Numbered from the stretch's first letter, positions 8,976 through 19,258 are shown. The stretch is DNA of 64,000 nt from Bernardetiaceae bacterium (GCA_025056255.1 JANWVT010000005.1:5001-69000), one strand, 5' to 3'. Notes: a model not told the origin generated them from the letters alone. A program made the numbers and translations.

Positions 8976-9620
8976 ATGGAAACTTTAAGCCAACATATCG
9001 AGCACACCTTGCTTTCACCGGTGGCAACATCGGACGATTTTGAGCGACTGGTAGAAGAAGCTATCCAGTATCAATTTGTAGGCGTATGCGTACCACCTTA
9101 TTGGGTTAAAAAAGTGCGCCGCGACATTGGTGCTCGTCCTGTTCAACTGGCAACAGTAGTAGGTTTTCCGCTGGGATATAACCGTTCGGAAACAAAAACA
9201 CGTGAAACAGAAATTGCTCTTACAGACGGTGCCACAGAAATAGATGTGGTGATGAATCTAAGTGCTTTTAAAACTGGTGTAATGAGTTGGGTAAAAGGCG
9301 AAATTGCTCAATTAGCCAAAATGTGCCATGAAAGCCATGCTATCTTGAAAGTAATTTTAGAGATTAGCTACCTAAATGATGAGGAAATTGTGAGAGCATG
9401 TAAAATTGCGCAGGATGCAGGAGCAGATTTTGTGAAAACTTCTACCGGATTTGGCAGTAGCGGCGCTACTGAACACGCCGTGCGGCTAATGCGCCAAACC
9501 GTAGGAGAGTATATGGGTATCAAGGCGTCAGGTGGCATTCGCACCAAAGGGCAAGCACTCGCCATGATTGCCGCTGGCGCCGACCGCATTGGCTCTTCCG
9601 CAGGCACTGCACTGCTATGA
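8976..9620 (+). CDS. deoC: Deoxyribose-phosphate aldolase
   Basis: Cleaves 2-deoxyribose-5-phosphate to glyceraldehyde-3-phosphate and acetaldehyde in deoxynucleoside catabolism. The 214-residue protein is a class I aldolase TIM barrel of normal length. The Schiff-base lysine is in ADFVKTSTGFGSSGA, the second conserved lysine in GIKASGGIRT, and EIDVVMNLSAFK matches the family's central strand. I chose the ATG at 8976 because METLSQHIEHTLL aligns with the family start; the longer in-frame extension from 8904 has no matching sequence. It stands alone, divergent from the hydrolase gene. Confidence 0.95.
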   Translation: METLSQHIEHTLLSPVATSDDFERLVEEAIQYQFVGVCVPPYWVKKVRRDIGARPVQLATVVGFPLGYNRSETKTRETEIALTDGATEIDVVMNLSAFKTGVMSWVKGEIAQLAKMCHESHAILKVILEISYLNDEEIVRACKIAQDAGADFVKTSTGFGSSGATEHAVRLMRQTVGEYMGIKASGGIRTKGQALAMIAAGADRIGSSAGTALL

Positions 9621-9755
9621 GTATTTCCCATAATGAGGATAGGCACACAAAAACTTGCATTTGCTACCTAACAAAAATATTCACCATTACTTTGAGTTTT
9701 TATGTACAAACCGATTAGATTTAAAGCAATCAATCTTTAACAAAACTATTTTGCT

Positions 9756-12749
9756 ATGAAATTTTCTACGTTCAATCGTCTCATCCACTATGGAGTTACA
9801 TTAGCTTTTTGGTGGGCAAGCCATGCTGTTTTTGCCCAGTACACGGTGCAAGGTACAGTAAAAGATGCTGCAAGTGGGAACCCTCTGCCCGGGGTAAACA
9901 TTGTGGTAAAGGGTACTACGGCGGGAACCATTTCCGATGCTAATGGTGCATACCGAATCAATATTAGCAGCGGCAGTAGCGCTACATTGGTATTCTCTTA
10001 CATTGGTTATCTTTCCAAGTCAGTCGAGGTAAATGCTAACAGCGGAACGGTAGATGTAGCTCTTACCGAAGACGTAACTCGACTGGAAGAAGTAGTAATC
10101 ACTGGCTTGGCATCTTCTATTAAACGAAGCAACCTAGCCAATGCCGTTTCTACGGTTTCTGCCAAAGAGCTCATAGGTACTACACAAATTCAAACGGTAG
10201 ACAACGCCCTGTATGGGAAATTGACGGGGGTCAATATTAATGTAAACGGAGGGGCTCCGGGTGGTGGAGTTTCGGTGCAGTTGCGCGGTATTTCTTCCTT
10301 AGTAGGAGCTTCTCAACCGCTGTATATTGTAGACGGCGTGTATGTTAACAATGCTACTAACCGCAACGGTCGTGCTGCTGTGTCAGGCGCAGAAGCAGGT
10401 GCGGGTGTAGGCGCTCAGGATGATGCCCCCAACCGCCTTGCCGACCTGAACCCTAACGATATTGAAAGCATAGAAGTATTGAAAGGACCTTCTGCCGCTG
10501 CTATTTATGGTACTCGTGCCAATGCAGGGGTAATTATCATTACTACAAAAAAAGGTGCAGCAGGACGCACCAAAGTTTCCTTTGCACAAGACGTAGGTTT
10601 TGCCCGTGCACAACGCTTGCTGGGAGTGGACGATTGGACTGAAGAAAAAATCAACTTTTTCTTTCCGGCTGCCCGCCGAGCTATTGAATTAGAGCGCTTT
10701 CGGGCATCCGGCGGTCAGCGCTACGACTATGAAAAATATTTCTACGGCAACACAGCCACTTTGCTCAACAGTAGGGTAGCTGTTTCTGGTGGGAATGAAA
10801 AAACCAAGTTCCTCATTTCCGGAGCACTTACCGACGAGGACGGCATTGTGCGCCGCACAGGCTTTAAACGCTACTCCATTCGTTCTAACATTGACCACAA
10901 ACTCAACGACCGCATCTCTTTTGGAGTAGGTTCTAATTACATCCGCACCATCACCGACCGCGGCTTCACAGGTAACCAAAACAATACTGGCGCAAGTATT
11001 GGTTACAACATCGCTTATGTACCTAACTATTTCAACCTGTTTCCTAATGAAAACGGCGTATATCCTGATAACCCCTACTTTGCAGAGAACCCTATTGCTG
11101 TTACCGACCGCGGCATCAACAATTCAGTGGTTGACCGATTCATCCAATCGTTCAATTTTGGAGCAGACTTAATTAAAACCGACAAGTCCCTGTTGAAGTT
11201 TATTGCACAAGGCGGCTTAGACTTCACGCAAAATGCTACACTGGTGTATTTGCCTGAAGACCTACAATACCAACGCGCACAAGCAAACCCCGGCGATGCC
11301 ATGTGGGGCGAAACCCGCAATTTTAACACCAACATTCAGTTGGCTCTTACTTACAATTTCAACATTGGCAAGGTAAATATGAATTCCCAAGTGGGTACTG
11401 TTCGGCTAAACTTCCGCGAAAATAGCTTGCTGACCCGCTCACGCGGCTTAGCACCCGGACAAAAGAACCTCCGACAAGGAACAGTGCAAGAAATCTTCCA
11501 ATCTTTGCAGAGCAACATTACCGACGTAGGTTTGTTTGCTCAGCAAGAAGCCAACTGGGACGACAAAGTAGTAGCTACGGTAGGAATTCGTTGGGATAAA
11601 TCTACCTTAAATGGTGATGCCAACAAGTTTTATGCCTTCCCCAAAGCTTCACTGGCTGTAAATGTAGCTAACTTCGATTTTTGGAGTTTTAAAGAAGTTG
11701 TCAATCAGGTGAAACCACGCATTGCGTATGGAGAGACTGCCGGCTTGCCTGCTTTCGGACAAACGTTTACGGCGCTCAATGCAGCTAACATTGGCGGATT
11801 TCTAGGCTCAGTAGTTACTACAGCGGCAGGTAATGCCTCACTGGAACCAGAGCGTGCCAGTGAGTTGGAAGTAGGTATAGATGCAGGTTTTTTCAACAAC
11901 CGCTTGCAGTTGGAACTGACCTACTACGACAAACAAACTCGCAATAATATTCAAAACCTCAGCTTAGCACCTTCTACGGGTATCAATACCATACCCAGCA
12001 ACTTAGCACAACTTTCTAACAAAGGCTGGGAAGTTTCTTTGGGTGCTACGCCTGTTCAGCAAGAAAACTTCCGCTGGTTTACACGCGTAATGTACTGGCA
12101 GAACCGCCTGCTCACGAAGCGCTTAGGAGTTCCTGCCTATTTCACAGGAGGCTTTGGTACGGCACTGGGCACTTTCTGGATTCGCGAAGGCATTTCGCCC
12201 ACTACCATTATTGGTACCCCACAAGTATCGCCGGGAGTATTTACTGTTTGGGGCGACCAGCAACCCGACTTCCAAATGTCATGGTTCAATGAAATCTCCT
12301 TCCTGAAAAATTTTGAATTTACCATGCTGTGGCATTGGAAGCAAGGCGGCGATAACATTAACCTCACCGCATTCCTCACCGATGCAGGTGGCACCACGCC
12401 GGGCTGGTTCCGCGACGACGACGGCGACGGTATTCCTAATGGTCGTCAGCGCCCGCCTGCTCCGTTCAACAACGCCGGTCGCTGGGTACAAGATGCGAGC
12501 TACGTGCGCCTCCGCGAAATAGCGCTGTACTACAACCTGCCTAAAAATGCCTTAACGCAATGGTTCGACGATAAGATAAGCCGCGTGCGAGTGGGAGTTT
12601 CTGCCAACAACCCGCTTACTTTCACCAAGTATGAAGGTTACGACCCTGAAACCTCTACTTTCGGTCAACGCTCTATTGGCTCAGGTATTGATGTTACCCC
12701 TTATCCAACTTCCAAGCGTTTCTTTGGGCATCTGATTGTTGAATTTTAA
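9756..12749 (+). CDS. SusC/RagA-type TonB-linked outer-membrane transporter
   Basis: A 997-residue outer-membrane barrel that imports a glycan or peptide with its SusD partner, powered by TonB. After the signal peptide (cut near HAVFAQ) comes a carboxypeptidase-like N-terminal domain (about 29-110), a TonB-box region (TRLEEVVITG), then the plug with GKLTGVNINVNGG and the family hallmark IEVLKGPSAAAIYGTRANAG near residues 230-255. The rest is a beta barrel ending in a terminal phenylalanine (LIVEF). A short D-rich loop (DDDGDGIPNG) occurs late in the barrel, as in many SusC proteins. susD follows after 27 bases. No glycosidase is nearby, so the substrate cannot be read from context. Confidence 0.95.
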   Translation: MKFSTFNRLIHYGVTLAFWWASHAVFAQYTVQGTVKDAASGNPLPGVNIVVKGTTAGTISDANGAYRINISSGSSATLVFSYIGYLSKSVEVNANSGTVDVALTEDVTRLEEVVITGLASSIKRSNLANAVSTVSAKELIGTTQIQTVDNALYGKLTGVNINVNGGAPGGGVSVQLRGISSLVGASQPLYIVDGVYVNNATNRNGRAAVSGAEAGAGVGAQDDAPNRLADLNPNDIESIEVLKGPSAAAIYGTRANAGVIIITTKKGAAGRTKVSFAQDVGFARAQRLLGVDDWTEEKINFFFPAARRAIELERFRASGGQRYDYEKYFYGNTATLLNSRVAVSGGNEKTKFLISGALTDEDGIVRRTGFKRYSIRSNIDHKLNDRISFGVGSNYIRTITDRGFTGNQNNTGASIGYNIAYVPNYFNLFPNENGVYPDNPYFAENPIAVTDRGINNSVVDRFIQSFNFGADLIKTDKSLLKFIAQGGLDFTQNATLVYLPEDLQYQRAQANPGDAMWGETRNFNTNIQLALTYNFNIGKVNMNSQVGTVRLNFRENSLLTRSRGLAPGQKNLRQGTVQEIFQSLQSNITDVGLFAQQEANWDDKVVATVGIRWDKSTLNGDANKFYAFPKASLAVNVANFDFWSFKEVVNQVKPRIAYGETAGLPAFGQTFTALNAANIGGFLGSVVTTAAGNASLEPERASELEVGIDAGFFNNRLQLELTYYDKQTRNNIQNLSLAPSTGINTIPSNLAQLSNKGWEVSLGATPVQQENFRWFTRVMYWQNRLLTKRLGVPAYFTGGFGTALGTFWIREGISPTTIIGTPQVSPGVFTVWGDQQPDFQMSWFNEISFLKNFEFTMLWHWKQGGDNINLTAFLTDAGGTTPGWFRDDDGDGIPNGRQRPPAPFNNAGRWVQDASYVRLREIALYYNLPKNALTQWFDDKISRVRVGVSANNPLTFTKYEGYDPETSTFGQRSIGSGIDVTPYPTSKRFFGHLIVEF

Positions 12750-12776
12750 ACCACCAACTCTAAAATCTTGAAAGCC

Positions 12777-14150
12777 ATGTTAAAAAAATCGATATATGCC
12801 GCTCTTTTTACTGTTGCTTTGCTAGGCAACAGCGGCTGCAATTTCTTTACTTTGGAAAATGCCATAGACCCTAACAACCCTTCTTTGCAAAGCGTTAAGC
12901 AGAATGCTACTCGCAACCAAATTCAATCATTGATTACGGGTTTAGAGTTTCGCCATCGGGCACATGTATTTACCGTAACGGCTGCTTTCGGCTGCTTTGG
13001 TCGCGAAATTTGGTACCTGAATGCATCTGACCCTCGTTGGCAGACCGACTGGCTTGGACAAGGTGGACGCCGCCCCGACGGACAATTTTTTGCCGTAGGT
13101 CCAGCCTATGATGCACCTTACCAAACTATTAAACAAGGCAATATATTGTTGCAGGCTATTCGCAACACCAACGTAGTTACAGAACAAGAACGCCTTGCCG
13201 TTAGCGGTTTTGTAAAGACCATTCAGGCATACCAATACATGATTGTAGCCAATGGGCAGTTTCAAAACGGTATTCGCATAGACGTAGCCGATGAGCTAAA
13301 CCCCGGACCCTTTGTCCCTTACAATGAAGCGCTTGCTCGCATCAACGCTTTACTCAACGAAGCGAATGATGAACTGGGGCGTGCCGGAACAGGCAACTTC
13401 CCATTCCGCCTCACAGCAGGTTTTACAGCTAACGGCTTTGGAACCATACCCGCTATTCGCCAGTTAAACCGCGCTATCGCTGCCCGTTTGGCTATCTACC
13501 GGCAAGATTGGCAAGGAGCCCTAAATGCACTCAGCCAATCTTTCATGAACATTGATGGGGATTTAGAGGCTGGTCCTACTTTTGTCTATGGTCTGCCTCC
13601 CGACTTATTCAATCCGCTCTTCTTTGTGTTAGATGCTCCCGTAAACACCATGATTGTAGTGCATCCGTCGCTCATTAGCGATGCCCTACCTGGCGACTTG
13701 CGGGTGCAGCGCAAATTTTTCCGTCGTCGCTCACCTGTAGTAGTTACTACTGATAACATTCCACTAGCTGGCGAATGGCAAGATTTGCGCTATCCAACCA
13801 ACACCTCTCCTATCAAATATTTGCGCAACGAAGAATTGGTGCTCATCTATGCCGAGGCAAATGCACAAACTGGCAACACAGCCGAAGCAGTGCGTGCCAT
13901 TAATCGCATTCGCACAGCCGCTGGGCTGCCCGCTTACTCGGGAGCCACTACCCGCGATGCCTTGATTAACGAAATTCTTTTCCAACGCCGCTACTCGCTA
14001 TGGTGCGAACCTTGGGGGCATCGTTGGGTTGATGCACGTCGCTACAACCGCCTCAATGAGATTCCAGTAGCTTTGGACAGGGGCACCGTATTTACGCAAT
14101 TGGAACGCCCAATTGCCGAAGTAAACTGGGAGCTATTGCAAGGCAGATAA
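12777..14150 (+). CDS. SusD/RagB-type nutrient-binding lipoprotein
   Basis: The surface lid that binds substrate over the SusC pore. The 457-residue protein starts with a lipoprotein signal (MLKKSIYAALFTVALLGNSGC). TPR-like helices make the scaffold, and the C-terminal part carries the typical LRNEELVLIYAEANAQ, AVRAINRIRTAAGLP and EILFQRRYSLWCEPWGHRW segments. It is somewhat short for the family. I chose the ATG at 12777; an upstream in-frame TTG adds only three residues. It is paired with susC and ends before a strong terminator, so the transport unit is just these two genes. Confidence 0.92.
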   Translation: MLKKSIYAALFTVALLGNSGCNFFTLENAIDPNNPSLQSVKQNATRNQIQSLITGLEFRHRAHVFTVTAAFGCFGREIWYLNASDPRWQTDWLGQGGRRPDGQFFAVGPAYDAPYQTIKQGNILLQAIRNTNVVTEQERLAVSGFVKTIQAYQYMIVANGQFQNGIRIDVADELNPGPFVPYNEALARINALLNEANDELGRAGTGNFPFRLTAGFTANGFGTIPAIRQLNRAIAARLAIYRQDWQGALNALSQSFMNIDGDLEAGPTFVYGLPPDLFNPLFFVLDAPVNTMIVVHPSLISDALPGDLRVQRKFFRRRSPVVVTTDNIPLAGEWQDLRYPTNTSPIKYLRNEELVLIYAEANAQTGNTAEAVRAINRIRTAAGLPAYSGATTRDALINEILFQRRYSLWCEPWGHRWVDARRYNRLNEIPVALDRGTVFTQLERPIAEVNWELLQGR

Positions 14151-14176
14151 GTCACGTGAAGCCACATTAAATACTC

Positions 14177-14207
14177 GAAATTCCACTTCTGCCAGAAGTG
14201 GAATTTC
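14177..14207 (+). terminator. Rho-independent terminator after susCD
   Basis: A perfect 14-base stem GAAATTCCACTTCT (14177-14190) pairs with AGAAGTGGAATTTC (14194-14207) across a 3-base loop and is followed by a run of seven T residues. Confidence 0.9.
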
Positions 14208-14264
14208 TTTTTTTATCCTCTATTTTTGGCAAGCCTACATCTGTAATCATTAAACTGGATTGCT

Positions 14265-15992
14265 GTGTCGTCATTAGATTGGTTAGTTTTGGTATTTACC
14301 ATTGGCTTTATTACCGCCTACGGTATTTGGAAAACGCGTGGCAGCAAAAACACAAAAGAGTATTTACTCTCCAAAAGAATGAATTGGTGGACAATTGGCT
14401 TGTCCATTATGGCTACCCAAGCTAGTGCTATTACTTTTCTGAGCACCCCCGGGCAGGCTTTTTCCGACGGTATGCGCTTCGTACAATTTTACTTTGGGTT
14501 GCCACTGGCAATGATCGTACTTTGCATCACTGCCGTTCCTTTGTATCAGCGCTTACACGTGTACACGGCATACGAATTTTTAGAAAAACGATTTGATGTT
14601 AGAACGCGCTCGCTTGGCGCATTTTTATTTCTCATCCAACGCGGATTAGCAGCCGGGCTCACTATCTACGCCCCAGCATTAGTGCTTTCTACTATTTTGC
14701 AATGGGATATTTTTTATGTCAACTTTTTATTAGGCGGCGTAGTAGTGCTTTATACGGTCGTAGGCGGAACAGAAGCAGTAAGCGTTACCCAAAAACAACA
14801 GATGTTTGTCATTTTCATAGGGCTCATAGTGGCATTATATATGGTTTTTCACTTAATGCCACAAGAAGTAGGAGTATGGCAAGCCATGCAAATAGCCGGT
14901 AAGGCAGGCAAACTGGAAAGTATTGATTGGAGTTTTGACTGGAACAATCGCTATAATATTTGGTCGGGTATTATTGGAGGATTTTTCCTACAGCTTTCTT
15001 ATTTCGGCACCGACCAATCGCAAGTGCAGCGCTATTTAGGCGGTAAATCTACCACTGAAAGCCGTTTAGGTCTCATTTTCAATGGCTTCATCAAAATCCC
15101 GATGCAATTTCTAATTTTGTTCATTGGCGCAATGGTATTTGTTTTTTATCAATTTCATCAGCCCCCCTTGTATTTCAATCAGGTAGAGGCACAAAAGGCG
15201 CGCCAGTCGGAACAAGGGGCTACCTTCCGAGCCTTAGAAGAGAAATATCAGCAGCTTTTTTGGGAAAAACGCCAACAAACCCTTCGGCTGGCAGAAGCTC
15301 TACGGCAAAACAATCCTGCCGAAATAGCCCAAACGCAACAACTACTAAAACAGCAAACGCAAATAGCAAATGCTATTCGTCAACAAGCGCAAGCTATTAT
15401 TCACCAACAAAATGAACTAGAGGGCAAGGGAAAATCTGCTGATACTAACTACGTATTCCTCACTTTTGTTATTCAAAACCTTCCCAAAGGATTAGTGGGT
15501 TTGCTCATTGCCCTTGTGATTTGTGCTTCTATGTCATCCACCTCTTCCGAACTCAACGCACTTGCCTCCACTACTGTAATAGATGTATACAAACGTTCTA
15601 TCAAGCCTAATGCAGACGAATCGCACTATTTAAAGGTGTCCAAATGGATGACGCTTGCATGGGGAGCATATGCCATTTTGTTTGCAGAACTTGCCAGTTC
15701 GCTTAGCAATAATTTGATTGAAGCAGTCAACATTTTAGGCTCGCTCTTCTACGGTACTATCCTCGGTATCTTTTTAGCAGCTTTCTACGTTAAACGCATA
15801 AAAGCCAAAGCAATATTTCAGGCGGCTATCCTTGCCGAGTTAATAGTACTGGGATGTTGGAAATTGACTACAATTTCTTACCTTTGGTTCAATGTAATTG
15901 GCTGCATAGCTGTCGTATTGCTGGGGCTTTTGTTGCAACTATTTCACAAGCAGCATTTGGATGGTACAAGTTTTGCACATCTGAATAAATAA
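14265..15992 (+). CDS. Sodium:solute symporter (SSS family)
   Basis: A 575-residue polytopic membrane protein that couples Na+ entry to uptake of a sugar, amino acid or similar solute. The SSS core is clear: early SLDWLVLVFTIGFITAYGIW, YLLSKRMNWWTIGLSIMATQ, then SYFGTDQSQVQRYLGGKS and the ICASMSSTSSELNALASTT Na+-site helix. Between about residues 305 and 395 sits a soluble, Gln-rich coiled-coil-like insertion. The start appears to be GTG at 14265; no ATG gives the full first helix. It follows susCD after a terminator and so is probably transcribed separately. The substrate is not evident. It could use a Na+ gradient made by Nqr. Confidence 0.9.
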   Translation: MSSLDWLVLVFTIGFITAYGIWKTRGSKNTKEYLLSKRMNWWTIGLSIMATQASAITFLSTPGQAFSDGMRFVQFYFGLPLAMIVLCITAVPLYQRLHVYTAYEFLEKRFDVRTRSLGAFLFLIQRGLAAGLTIYAPALVLSTILQWDIFYVNFLLGGVVVLYTVVGGTEAVSVTQKQQMFVIFIGLIVALYMVFHLMPQEVGVWQAMQIAGKAGKLESIDWSFDWNNRYNIWSGIIGGFFLQLSYFGTDQSQVQRYLGGKSTTESRLGLIFNGFIKIPMQFLILFIGAMVFVFYQFHQPPLYFNQVEAQKARQSEQGATFRALEEKYQQLFWEKRQQTLRLAEALRQNNPAEIAQTQQLLKQQTQIANAIRQQAQAIIHQQNELEGKGKSADTNYVFLTFVIQNLPKGLVGLLIALVICASMSSTSSELNALASTTVIDVYKRSIKPNADESHYLKVSKWMTLAWGAYAILFAELASSLSNNLIEAVNILGSLFYGTILGIFLAAFYVKRIKAKAIFQAAILAELIVLGCWKLTTISYLWFNVIGCIAVVLLGLLLQLFHKQHLDGTSFAHLNK

Positions 15993-16086
15993 AATTGGCA
16001 AATTACCCCTTGCCTTTTCAATAACAATAGTTTTTATTGGCTTTGTACACCCTGATTATAGGCAGGATGATAGCCCCTATGCAAGT

Positions 16087-19000
16087 ATGAAACATAGCAT
16101 TTTTACGACAATTTTATTTCTTTGCTCGCTTTCAGCAGGGGCACAAATTGATGGTGCAGTGCGAATGCGAGGCGGGAAAAATATTACCAATGATCCAGAC
16201 GGCCTTGTTGTACTTGAACTTTTTGGACGCGGTGCTACCGAAATGATGGTATCTAATGACCCAAGTTTCCCCAATCAGCGGTGGCGTCCTTACGAAACCT
16301 CTATTAAGTGGCGATTGAAAACTACTGACGGAGATGGCTTGAAAAACGTGTACGTCATGTTTAAAGACAACCAAGGTAACGTTTCAGATGTTATTGAGAC
16401 TGTAATTGAATTAGACCGGCAGCCCCCTACCGATTGTAGCATCACTATCAACGGAGGGGCTAAATATACTAATGCACGCGACCGCCTCGTGAGCGTAGAG
16501 CTTTATGCCCAAGAAGCAAAAGAAATGCAAATCAGCTTGCGTAGCGACTTTGTAGGTGCCCAATGGGTACCCTATGCTGAACGCCGCAAAATGCAACTAT
16601 TGGGTGAAGACGGGGAGAAAATAATATATGCGCGTTTCCGCGACGTAGCAGGTAATGTTTCACAACCTGTTAGCGCCCGTATTATTTTAGACGCATCGCC
16701 TCCACTTAATCCTCGCGTATTAATTAATAATGGCGATGCTTACACTAATAAAGAAGAAGTTACGCTTTTTTTGAGTGCACAAGGAGCCAAAGAAGTGTTT
16801 ATTCGGGGAGGGTCGGAGTGGCTACCGATGCAAAATACCATCCAATGGAAGTTAGAACCTCCCGGAGACGGTGAGCGAGTAGTACAAGTGCGCTTTCGCG
16901 ATGAAGCCGGCAATTATTCAGCCGTAGCGCAGGATGCTATTATTGTAGATACAGAACCCCCTCTTATGCCTCGCATCTCTATTGATGGCGGCAATCGCTA
17001 CACCAAGTCTAATTCAGTTGTGTTGCGACTTTCTGCCATAGGCGCCCACGAAATGCAAATTGCCAACGATAGCTCTTTTCAAAATGTCGCTTGGCGCCCT
17101 TACAATGTTTCTTCTGCATGGACCCTGCCCGAAAGAGACGGTGTGAGAAGAGTATATGTTCGCTTCCGCGACCAAGCAGGTAATCTTTCCGAAACGGCTT
17201 GGTCTGAAATTATTTTAGACAGGGTGCCGCCTACCAAACCGCACATAGAAATCGTAGGCGACATGACCAAAATTTCTAATGACACAAGTGCTACAGTCAA
17301 TCTGAAAATTTCTGCCGAAGGAGCTAAGTACATGATGCTGAGCAATACGAGCAACTTTTACAATGCCCGCTGGGAAGTGTACCGTACAGAGGTAAAAAAC
17401 TGGAAACTGGGCAGCCCCGGCGATGACGGTGAAAAAGGAGTATATGTCAAGTTTCGCGATGAAGCCGGCAATGTTTCCGATATTGCCAGCACTAAAATTA
17501 AACTTGACCGCACCAAACCAATAGACTGTCGTATTGTAATAGACAATAACCGCGAGTTTACTACTCACCCTGATAAAAAAGTAAACTTAACCCTGTTTGC
17601 CAGAGGGGCTACTGAAATGATGATTTCCAACAACAGTACTTTTGTTGGTGCTAAGTGGCAACCCTACAACACTTCCATAGAATGGACGCTGGAAGGGGAG
17701 GACGGCTTAAAAAACGTAGTAGCTAAGTTTCGCGACCAAGCAGGTAACGAGTCGGACATAGTGGCTGACAACATCATCTTAGACCGCAAACCACCCTTCG
17801 ACTGTAGCATCGTCATTAATCGAGGCGACTCCATCACCAACGACCCCGACAAAGTGGTGGTAGTAAAAGTGAAAGCTAAACAAGCTGCTTTAATGATGAT
17901 TTCTAACTCCCCCGACTTTGCCGGAGAACGCTGGCGCGGTTACTCAGAACTCAATATCAATTGGGCATTATCAGGAGGCGACGGGGTAAAAACCGTTTAT
18001 GCTAAGTTTAAAGATGAAGCCGGCAACGAATCTCATGTTTACTCCGACGACATCATCTTAGATAGAACTCCACCTAAGAAAGGTTCCGTAAAAATTTTAG
18101 CAGAAAATCAGCAAGTAAAATTCCAACAAGTAAAACTCGAGCTGCTCGCGCAAGATGCTGTAGAAATGATGATATCCAATTTCTACGACTTCCGAAATGC
18201 TAAGTGGGAGCCCTATACTACTACAAAAGATTGGACACTGATTGGTGAAGACGGCGTAAAAATGGTATTCGTTAAATTCAAAGACCGCGTTAACAACATA
18301 TCGCAAGTAGCTTATGATAAAATTGGTTTAGATATGACCGCTCCCCGAGGAGGCGACATTAAAATCAATAACGGAGCAAGATATTGTACAAACATCAACA
18401 AACTCGTCACCCTAAAACTTTCCGTACAAGATGCTGTAGATATGATGATAAGCAACAACAAAGATTTTAAAGATGCTAAATGGCAACGCTATGAGCCTTA
18501 TATTTACAATTGGAAACTTGAAGGAGAGGATGGCGAAAAACAAGTATTTGCTAAGTTCCGCGACCGTGCTGGCAATGAAACACAACCCGTAGTAGCTTCT
18601 ATCATTTTAGACCGTCAAGAACCTATCAACGAGAAAGTGATTATTAACAACAATGAAGAATGTACCAACGCCGCCAATGGCAAAGTAAAACTCGATATTA
18701 GTGCAGAAGGTGCAAAAGAAATGATGATAAGCAACAATAAATACTTTAACAACGCAAGCTGGGAACCCTACAAAGAAAGCAGAGAATGGATTCTGTCGCC
18801 TAGCGATGGCGAAAAAACTGTTTTTGTCAAGTTTCGCGATGAAGCCGGTAATGAGTCTGGCATAGCAAGCGACAATATTTTGTTAGATACCGATGCCCCC
18901 ATTCCCGGAGCTATCAAATTTGCAGGAAACAATCAAACACTTACAAAAACAACCTTGGTAACACTTGAATTCAATGCCCGTAAAGCCAACTTTATGATGA

Positions 19001-19176
19001 TTTCCAACTCGCCAAGATTTGACGACGGAGCTATTTGGGAACCTTATCAGGCTTCTAAAAAATGGAGCCTACGCGATGGCGCCGGTCTTAAACGCGTTTA
19101 TGCCAAGTTTAAAGACAATTGCAACAACGAGTGCCAGCCCATTAGCCGGGAAATCACACTTGTGTACGAGAATTGA
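16087..19176 (+). CDS. Secreted protein of eleven Ig-like repeats
   Basis: A 1029-residue exported protein of unknown function. A signal peptide (MKHSIFTTILFLCSLSAGAQ) is followed by eleven tandem units of about 86-95 residues that fill the whole protein. Each unit has an opening strand with NNG..YTN, a central EMMISN, a W-PY element, then the strongest block DGEK-VFVKFRDEAGN, and ends in IILDRTPP before the next unit. The layout suggests a string of beta-sandwich domains like a surface fibre or adhesin. No catalytic motif, lipobox or clear type IX sorting domain is visible at the end (REITLVYEN). Repeat 3 has a short middle and repeats 1 and 11 are the most diverged. It stands alone, ending before a two-way terminator. 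Confidence 0.75.
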   Translation: MKHSIFTTILFLCSLSAGAQIDGAVRMRGGKNITNDPDGLVVLELFGRGATEMMVSNDPSFPNQRWRPYETSIKWRLKTTDGDGLKNVYVMFKDNQGNVSDVIETVIELDRQPPTDCSITINGGAKYTNARDRLVSVELYAQEAKEMQISLRSDFVGAQWVPYAERRKMQLLGEDGEKIIYARFRDVAGNVSQPVSARIILDASPPLNPRVLINNGDAYTNKEEVTLFLSAQGAKEVFIRGGSEWLPMQNTIQWKLEPPGDGERVVQVRFRDEAGNYSAVAQDAIIVDTEPPLMPRISIDGGNRYTKSNSVVLRLSAIGAHEMQIANDSSFQNVAWRPYNVSSAWTLPERDGVRRVYVRFRDQAGNLSETAWSEIILDRVPPTKPHIEIVGDMTKISNDTSATVNLKISAEGAKYMMLSNTSNFYNARWEVYRTEVKNWKLGSPGDDGEKGVYVKFRDEAGNVSDIASTKIKLDRTKPIDCRIVIDNNREFTTHPDKKVNLTLFARGATEMMISNNSTFVGAKWQPYNTSIEWTLEGEDGLKNVVAKFRDQAGNESDIVADNIILDRKPPFDCSIVINRGDSITNDPDKVVVVKVKAKQAALMMISNSPDFAGERWRGYSELNINWALSGGDGVKTVYAKFKDEAGNESHVYSDDIILDRTPPKKGSVKILAENQQVKFQQVKLELLAQDAVEMMISNFYDFRNAKWEPYTTTKDWTLIGEDGVKMVFVKFKDRVNNISQVAYDKIGLDMTAPRGGDIKINNGARYCTNINKLVTLKLSVQDAVDMMISNNKDFKDAKWQRYEPYIYNWKLEGEDGEKQVFAKFRDRAGNETQPVVASIILDRQEPINEKVIINNNEECTNAANGKVKLDISAEGAKEMMISNNKYFNNASWEPYKESREWILSPSDGEKTVFVKFRDEAGNESGIASDNILLDTDAPIPGAIKFAGNNQTLTKTTLVTLEFNARKANFMMISNSPRFDDGAIWEPYQASKKWSLRDGAGLKRVYAKFKDNCNNECQPISREITLVYEN

Positions 19177-19199
19177 TAACCGCAACACCAGTTGCTAAA

Positions 19200-19258
19200 A
19201 GTTTAACCTCCACGCTGCCGCTGTATGCTACCCTTGTTCGCGTCTTCATGAACAAATA
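19200..19258 (+). repeat. Dispersed intergenic repeat, copy A
   Basis: Contains GTTTAACCTCCACGCTGCCG followed by TTGTTCGCGTCTTCATGAAC, matching the order of words in the copies at 44338 and 33668. Confidence 0.5.

Noticed and set aside
12412-12441. Asp-rich DDDGDG stretch in SusC as a separate calcium-binding module
   Set aside because: Similar loops are normal in SusC barrels; it is too short to be a domain.
16087-19176. Possible CRISPR-like or DNA repeat array because of regular spacing of about 276 bases
   Set aside because: The repetition is at protein level within one open frame; DNA copies are diverged and there are no spacers.
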